Positions 58,274 to 64,000 of a stretch of DNA of 64,000 nucleotides are shown here, piece after piece; the stretch's first letter is position 1; each line of letters starts with the position of its first letter. This stretch comes from Lewinellaceae bacterium. Lineage in GTDB: Bacteria; Bacteroidota; Bacteroidia; Chitinophagales; Saprospiraceae. The stretch is from assembly GCA_020636215.1 (NCBI GenBank), contig JACJYG010000013.1, positions 28,501 to 92,500 on the forward strand, in the 5' to 3' direction. The notes under the pieces were generated by a model. That model was given only the letters and a program-made list of their open reading frames with translations, was not told the origin of the DNA and ran no database searches. The position numbers and the translations under genes were made by a program.

Positions 58274-58387
58274 TTTGACACACAAGACATACCAGACATA
58301 CCAGACACACCAGACATACCAGACACACAAGACACACAAGACATACCAGACATACCAGACACACAAGACACACAAGACACACAAGAC
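58274..58387. repeat. ACACACAAGACATACCAGAC array abutting a start codon
   Basis: Ten-base words (ACAAGACATA, CCAGACATAC, CCAGACACAC, ACAAGACACA) repeat about eleven times. The last unit runs into the ATG at 58388 without any spacer. No inverted complement or Shine-Dalgarno is present. The opposite strand reads as (CLV)n-type low-complexity peptides, which are not genes. Confidence 0.9.
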
Positions 58388-59545
58388 ATGATAAAAGTAG
58401 GAATCATCGGAAGCGGGGCCATGGGAACAGGAATTGCCCAGGTTGCAGCCACTGCGGGACATCCCGTTTTTTTATATGACAACAACCCGGATGCCTTGAT
58501 CCGCGCCAGGGAGAACCTGGAAGGCGTGATGGAAAGGCTGGTCGAAAAAGGGAAGCTGGAAGCCGGAGCTGCGGAAAGTGTTTTGGCGCGCATCGAATTT
58601 GTCAACAACCTCTACAGATTTAAGGACACAGGTTTGGTTATTGAAGCCATTGTTGAAGACCTGGACATCAAAAAGGACGTCTTTGAGCAATTGGAGGATG
58701 TTGTTTCGGACCGTTGCGTCCTGGCCAGCAATACCTCTTCCCTGTCCATTACATCCATTGCCGCGGCCTGCAAAAAGCCCGGCCGGGTGCTGGGCATTCA
58801 TTTCTTCAACCCGGCTCCGCTGATGAAGCTGGTGGAAATAATCCCTGCCTTGCAAACCGCCCCTGAGGTGCTCGGGCACTCGCGTAGCCTTATCCAGGGC
58901 TGGGGCAAGACCGTTGTGGAGGCGAAAGATACCCCAGGCTTCATTGTCAACCGGGTGGCGCGGCCATTTTATGGAGAAGCGCTTCGTATCCTGGAAGAGG
59001 GCCTGGCTGATGCCACTACGATAGACTGGGCTTTAACGGAAATCGGAGGCTTCCGCATGGGGCCTTTCACGCTGATGGATTATATCGGCAACGATGTAAA
59101 CTATACCGTTACGGAAACAGTCTTCCAATCCTTCTTCTACGATCCCCGTTACAAGCCCTCCTTCACTCAGAAGCGCCTGGTGGAGGCCGGCTACCTGGGC
59201 CGCAAATCGGGCCGGGGATTTTATGATTATCGGACAGGAGCAATGAACCCGGAACCCTCCCGGGATAAAAAATTGGGCGGGCAAATCGTGTGGCGCATTG
59301 TGGTGATGCTGATCAATGAAGCGGCCGATGCGCGATACCTGCATATTGCTTCCCGCGACGACATCGACCTGGCCATGACACAGGGTGTCAACTACCCCAA
59401 GGGATTATTGCAATGGGCCGATGAAGCTGGTATTTCACATTGTGTAGAAACGATGGATCGTCTCTACGATGAATATCGGGAAGACCGCTACCGCTGCAGC
59501 CCATTGTTGCGCAAGATGGCGAAGGAGGGCCGGGGGTTCTACTAG
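58388..59545 (+). CDS. 3-hydroxyacyl-CoA dehydrogenase
   Basis: A 385-residue NAD-dependent enzyme that oxidises L-3-hydroxyacyl-CoA to 3-ketoacyl-CoA in fatty-acid or aromatic-acid degradation. The Rossmann motif GSGAMG is at 8-13, H138 in GIHFFNPAPLMKLVEI is the catalytic His with its Glu partner E150, and SNTSSLSIT is the substrate loop. The C-terminal domain is KDTPGFIVNRVARPFYGEALRI, GGFRMGPFTLMDYIGNDV. An additional C-terminal domain of about 95 residues resembles the PaaH/HBD family. It has no hydratase domain. The start is taken at the ATG following the array, since no alternative fits the N-terminal strand. Confidence 0.9.
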   Translation: MIKVGIIGSGAMGTGIAQVAATAGHPVFLYDNNPDALIRARENLEGVMERLVEKGKLEAGAAESVLARIEFVNNLYRFKDTGLVIEAIVEDLDIKKDVFEQLEDVVSDRCVLASNTSSLSITSIAAACKKPGRVLGIHFFNPAPLMKLVEIIPALQTAPEVLGHSRSLIQGWGKTVVEAKDTPGFIVNRVARPFYGEALRILEEGLADATTIDWALTEIGGFRMGPFTLMDYIGNDVNYTVTETVFQSFFYDPRYKPSFTQKRLVEAGYLGRKSGRGFYDYRTGAMNPEPSRDKKLGGQIVWRIVVMLINEAADARYLHIASRDDIDLAMTQGVNYPKGLLQWADEAGISHCVETMDRLYDEYREDRYRCSPLLRKMAKEGRGFY

Positions 59546-59663
59546 TGGGGCCGGGGGATGTTGAATGGTTAAGGGTTGAATAGCCGGCTGGAGGGACAAC
59601 GAGCAAAATGGCTGCTATATCGTCATGTTGTTGGCGTAGGTTGGCAGAGAAAAATCTGAAGCT

Positions 59664-60980
59664 ATGAAATATTTCCTTTCTTACCTCTTCTTGTTCCTGG
59701 CGCCCTGGCTCTATGGGCAGGCCGTTCAATGGGAGTTGTTGGCGCCAATGCCGGAGCCGGTGAGCAATAATGCAGTAGCTATGGCCATGGTTGAAGGCGT
59801 ACCCCATGTCTATTCCTTTGCCGGGATTGATACCTCGCGCGATTGGTACGGAATACACCTTAAAGGATTTCGATATAATACACAAACGGAAGTGTGGGAT
59901 ACGATTCCTCCCCTACCCGCCCCTATGGGTGGTAAGATCGCGACGAGCGCCAGCGTGGTGAAGAATAAGATCTATATCATCGGCGGCTACCATGTTGCCA
60001 GCAATTATAATGAATCCTCCTCCAACAAAGTCCACATTTATGATCCGGAGGCGAACGCCTACCTGCCAGATGGCATGGCTATTCCGTTTCCCATTGACGA
60101 CCAGGTGCAGATGGTGTGGCGGGATAGCCTGATCTTTGTGGTCACGGGCTGGAGCAATACCAATAATGTGGCCAATGTGCAGATTTACGATCCGGCAGCC
60201 GATAGCTGGATGGCGGGCACGCCTGTTCCCAACAACAACAACTGGAAAGTATTCGGAGGATCGGGCGTAATCGTTGGAGATACGATCTATTACGCCGGAG
60301 GGGCGCGCTTCGGTTCTAATTTTCCGGCAACGAGTTATTTCAGAAAGGGTTTTATCAACCCGGATAACCCGATGGAAATCAATTGGGAGGGCTTTGAAAC
60401 CCCGGCAGCGCAGGGATATCGGATGGCAGCTGGTGTTTTGGACGGCAAGCCTTTCTGGTTGGGAGGATCTGATGTGACCTACAATTTTGACGGCATAGCC
60501 TATAACGGTTCGGGTTCAGTATCACCGCAGGGGCGGCTCACTTTCTACGACCCGGCCAGCGGTGCTCTGGGGCAATTGGAAGGCCAGATACCCGCTACGA
60601 TGGATTTCAGGGGGCTGGCGCAGATAGGGCCGAATCAATTCATTCTGGCCGGAGGCATGCAGGCCGGGCCGGAGGTAAGTGGCCAGGTGCTGCTGGTGAC
60701 GATTGCCAAGCTTACCGGTAGCACGGACGAACCATCTGATCCAAAAGCTCCTCCGCTTTTTGTATTCCCTAACCCTACTTTTAACCAGTTGCAGGTCAAC
60801 TATCCACATACCGCGCAACTTGATATCCTCAACAGTGCGGGGCAGGTGGTACTGCAAAGCACCATACAGGGGCCAAGCCAGGTTGTTGACATTTCACAGC
60901 TCCGGGCGGGCTTGTATTTTGCATTATTGAGATTGGAGGGGCAATTGATAGGTTGGGAGAAGATTTATATTTACCGGTAA
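59664..60980 (+). CDS. Kelch-repeat protein with T9SS sorting domain
   Basis: A 438-residue secreted protein. A signal peptide (FLSYLFLFLAPWLYGQ) is followed by about five Kelch-like blades (EVWDTIPPLPAPMGGKIATSA, NKIYIIGGYH, KVHIYDPEANAYLPD, VQIYDPAADSWMAGTPVP, DTIYYAGGARFG), which form a beta-propeller of about 320 residues. The end is a T9SS sorting domain (FVFPNPTFNQLQVNY, LRAGLYFALLRLEG). Kelch propellers bind protein or sugar; no catalytic site is evident. Unlike the paralogs at 632-9412, its sorting domain lacks the palindromic insertion. Confidence 0.87.
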   Translation: MKYFLSYLFLFLAPWLYGQAVQWELLAPMPEPVSNNAVAMAMVEGVPHVYSFAGIDTSRDWYGIHLKGFRYNTQTEVWDTIPPLPAPMGGKIATSASVVKNKIYIIGGYHVASNYNESSSNKVHIYDPEANAYLPDGMAIPFPIDDQVQMVWRDSLIFVVTGWSNTNNVANVQIYDPAADSWMAGTPVPNNNNWKVFGGSGVIVGDTIYYAGGARFGSNFPATSYFRKGFINPDNPMEINWEGFETPAAQGYRMAAGVLDGKPFWLGGSDVTYNFDGIAYNGSGSVSPQGRLTFYDPASGALGQLEGQIPATMDFRGLAQIGPNQFILAGGMQAGPEVSGQVLLVTIAKLTGSTDEPSDPKAPPLFVFPNPTFNQLQVNYPHTAQLDILNSAGQVVLQSTIQGPSQVVDISQLRAGLYFALLRLEGQLIGWEKIYIYR

Positions 60981-61159
60981 GAATAGTTAAAGTTTAAAGG
61001 TAGCAGGGTGTGGTTTTCAGTTTTTGGGAGGCTGTTCATTAGAGGGCGCCAGTGCGAACGTAATGCCTTGATTTACACGGCACCTTTTAACTTCAAGCCC
61101 GTCTGTGCCAGCCGGGCAAGCCAGGAACTTTGAGCCGCCCTTTTGACTGGCCCCTAAAC
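60981..61159. other. Short spacer before the rRNA terminator
   Basis: No gene seen. A CCCGTCTGTGCCAGCCGGGC word near 61099 belongs to the dispersed CCCGTC...CAGCCGGG set. Confidence 0.4.
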
Positions 61160-61190
61160 GACAAAAGCCCCACTGCGTGAGCAATGAGGC
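61160..61190 (-). terminator. Intrinsic terminator of the rRNA operon
   Basis: On the minus strand GCCTCATT pairs with AGTGGGGC around GCTCACGC, followed by TTTTG. It lies about 17 bp after the 5S gene. Confidence 0.8.
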
Positions 61191-61206
61191 TTCTGTAACG
61201 ATATTG

Positions 61207-61316
<110 letters not shown>

Positions 61317-61324
61317 AATTCTTT

Positions 61325-61410
61325 ACCCCTCGAGCCCCTCCCAGCCTCCCCGAAGGGGAGGAGTTGAGGCCCGTCTTTCCTCCCCTTTGGGGAGGGTAGG
61401 TGGGGCTGAC
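61325..61410. repeat. CCTCCCC/GGGGAGG inverted repeats between 23S and 5S
   Basis: CAGCCTCCCCGAAGGGGAGG and TCCTCCCCTTTGGGGAGGG form two short hairpins that can also pair with each other. They may serve RNase III processing of the pre-rRNA, or be copies of the same GC-rich palindrome seen at 10381. Confidence 0.65.
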
Positions 61411-61479
61411 AAGTTGTAGGGAGAGAAAACTTGGCGCTCGCAAAGAGCGCTGTGAGGTTCGCCTCACGGCATTCGGCTA

Positions 61480-64000
<2,521 letters not shown>

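Noticed and set aside
58038..58608. Minus-strand frames with CLV/VSGMSG repeats
   Set aside because: These are translations of the 10-bp array upstream of the dehydrogenase.

Overview
The window looks like a chromosomal segment of a Bacteroidota bacterium, most likely of the Saprospiria (Lewinella/Haliscomenobacter-like) type. The evidence is the number of secreted proteins with type IX secretion (T9SS) C-terminal sorting domains (six here), carboxypeptidase-regulatory-like domains of the SusC kind on a VWA protein and on a TonB protein, lipoproteins with Bacteroidota-style lipoboxes, starts that mostly lack Shine-Dalgarno sequences, and a bacterial V/A-type ATPase operon of the E-DUF2764-A-B-D-I-K layout. 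The species call is an inference; no 16S gene lies in the window.

Layout. 1-9.6 kb: three tandem paralogous T9SS-exported proteins (two HYR-domain adhesin-like proteins sharing a 1.9 kb block with no visible mismatch, then an M43 metalloprotease), each followed by the same word array and hairpin; the hairpin at position 12 suggests a fourth paralog upstream. 9.6-19.7 kb: outer-membrane beta-barrel, VWA/YfbK-like protein, beta-CASP exonuclease, a patatin remnant beside a 161-bp MITE, an ECF sigma factor, a TonB/anti-sigma-like protein, an EreA/ChaN-like protein and a DegQ/HtrA protease. 19.8-28 kb: a 26-residue microprotein, VWA lipoprotein, GT39-type glycosyltransferase, DUF523, a secreted glycoside hydrolase, alcohol dehydrogenase, two further non-autonomous elements side by side, and a CAP lipoprotein. 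28-45 kb: two ssb genes, ftsK, an S24 repressor, folB, a glutaryl-CoA dehydrogenase-like enzyme, an OmpA protein, aroA, phoH and a SAM hydrolase-family gene. 45-50 kb: secreted M36 metalloprotease and a TrmH/RlmB methyltransferase. 50-58 kb: the V-type ATPase operon, whose proteolipid carries the residue set known from Na+-translocating enzymes. 58-61 kb: 3-hydroxyacyl-CoA dehydrogenase and a Kelch/T9SS protein. 61.2-64 kb: 5S and most of a 23S rRNA gene on the minus strand, running off the end.

The most unusual property is the non-coding DNA. Many gene ends and several gene starts are filled with short tandem words (7-15 bp), often followed directly by the same word in inverted orientation, so that the interval forms a long imperfect palindrome. 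Each locus has its own word, but some words recur at two or more loci. In several cases the array supplies the stop codon or abuts the start codon. On top of this lie a stem-loop repeat of CCGGCTC-N4-GAGCCGG-TTAAAAATGG type, placed at or near stop codons, and three MITE-like families with recognisable target duplications (3, 8 and 11 bp). Two palindromes also sit inside the coding sequence of the T9SS sorting domains of the three tandem paralogs.
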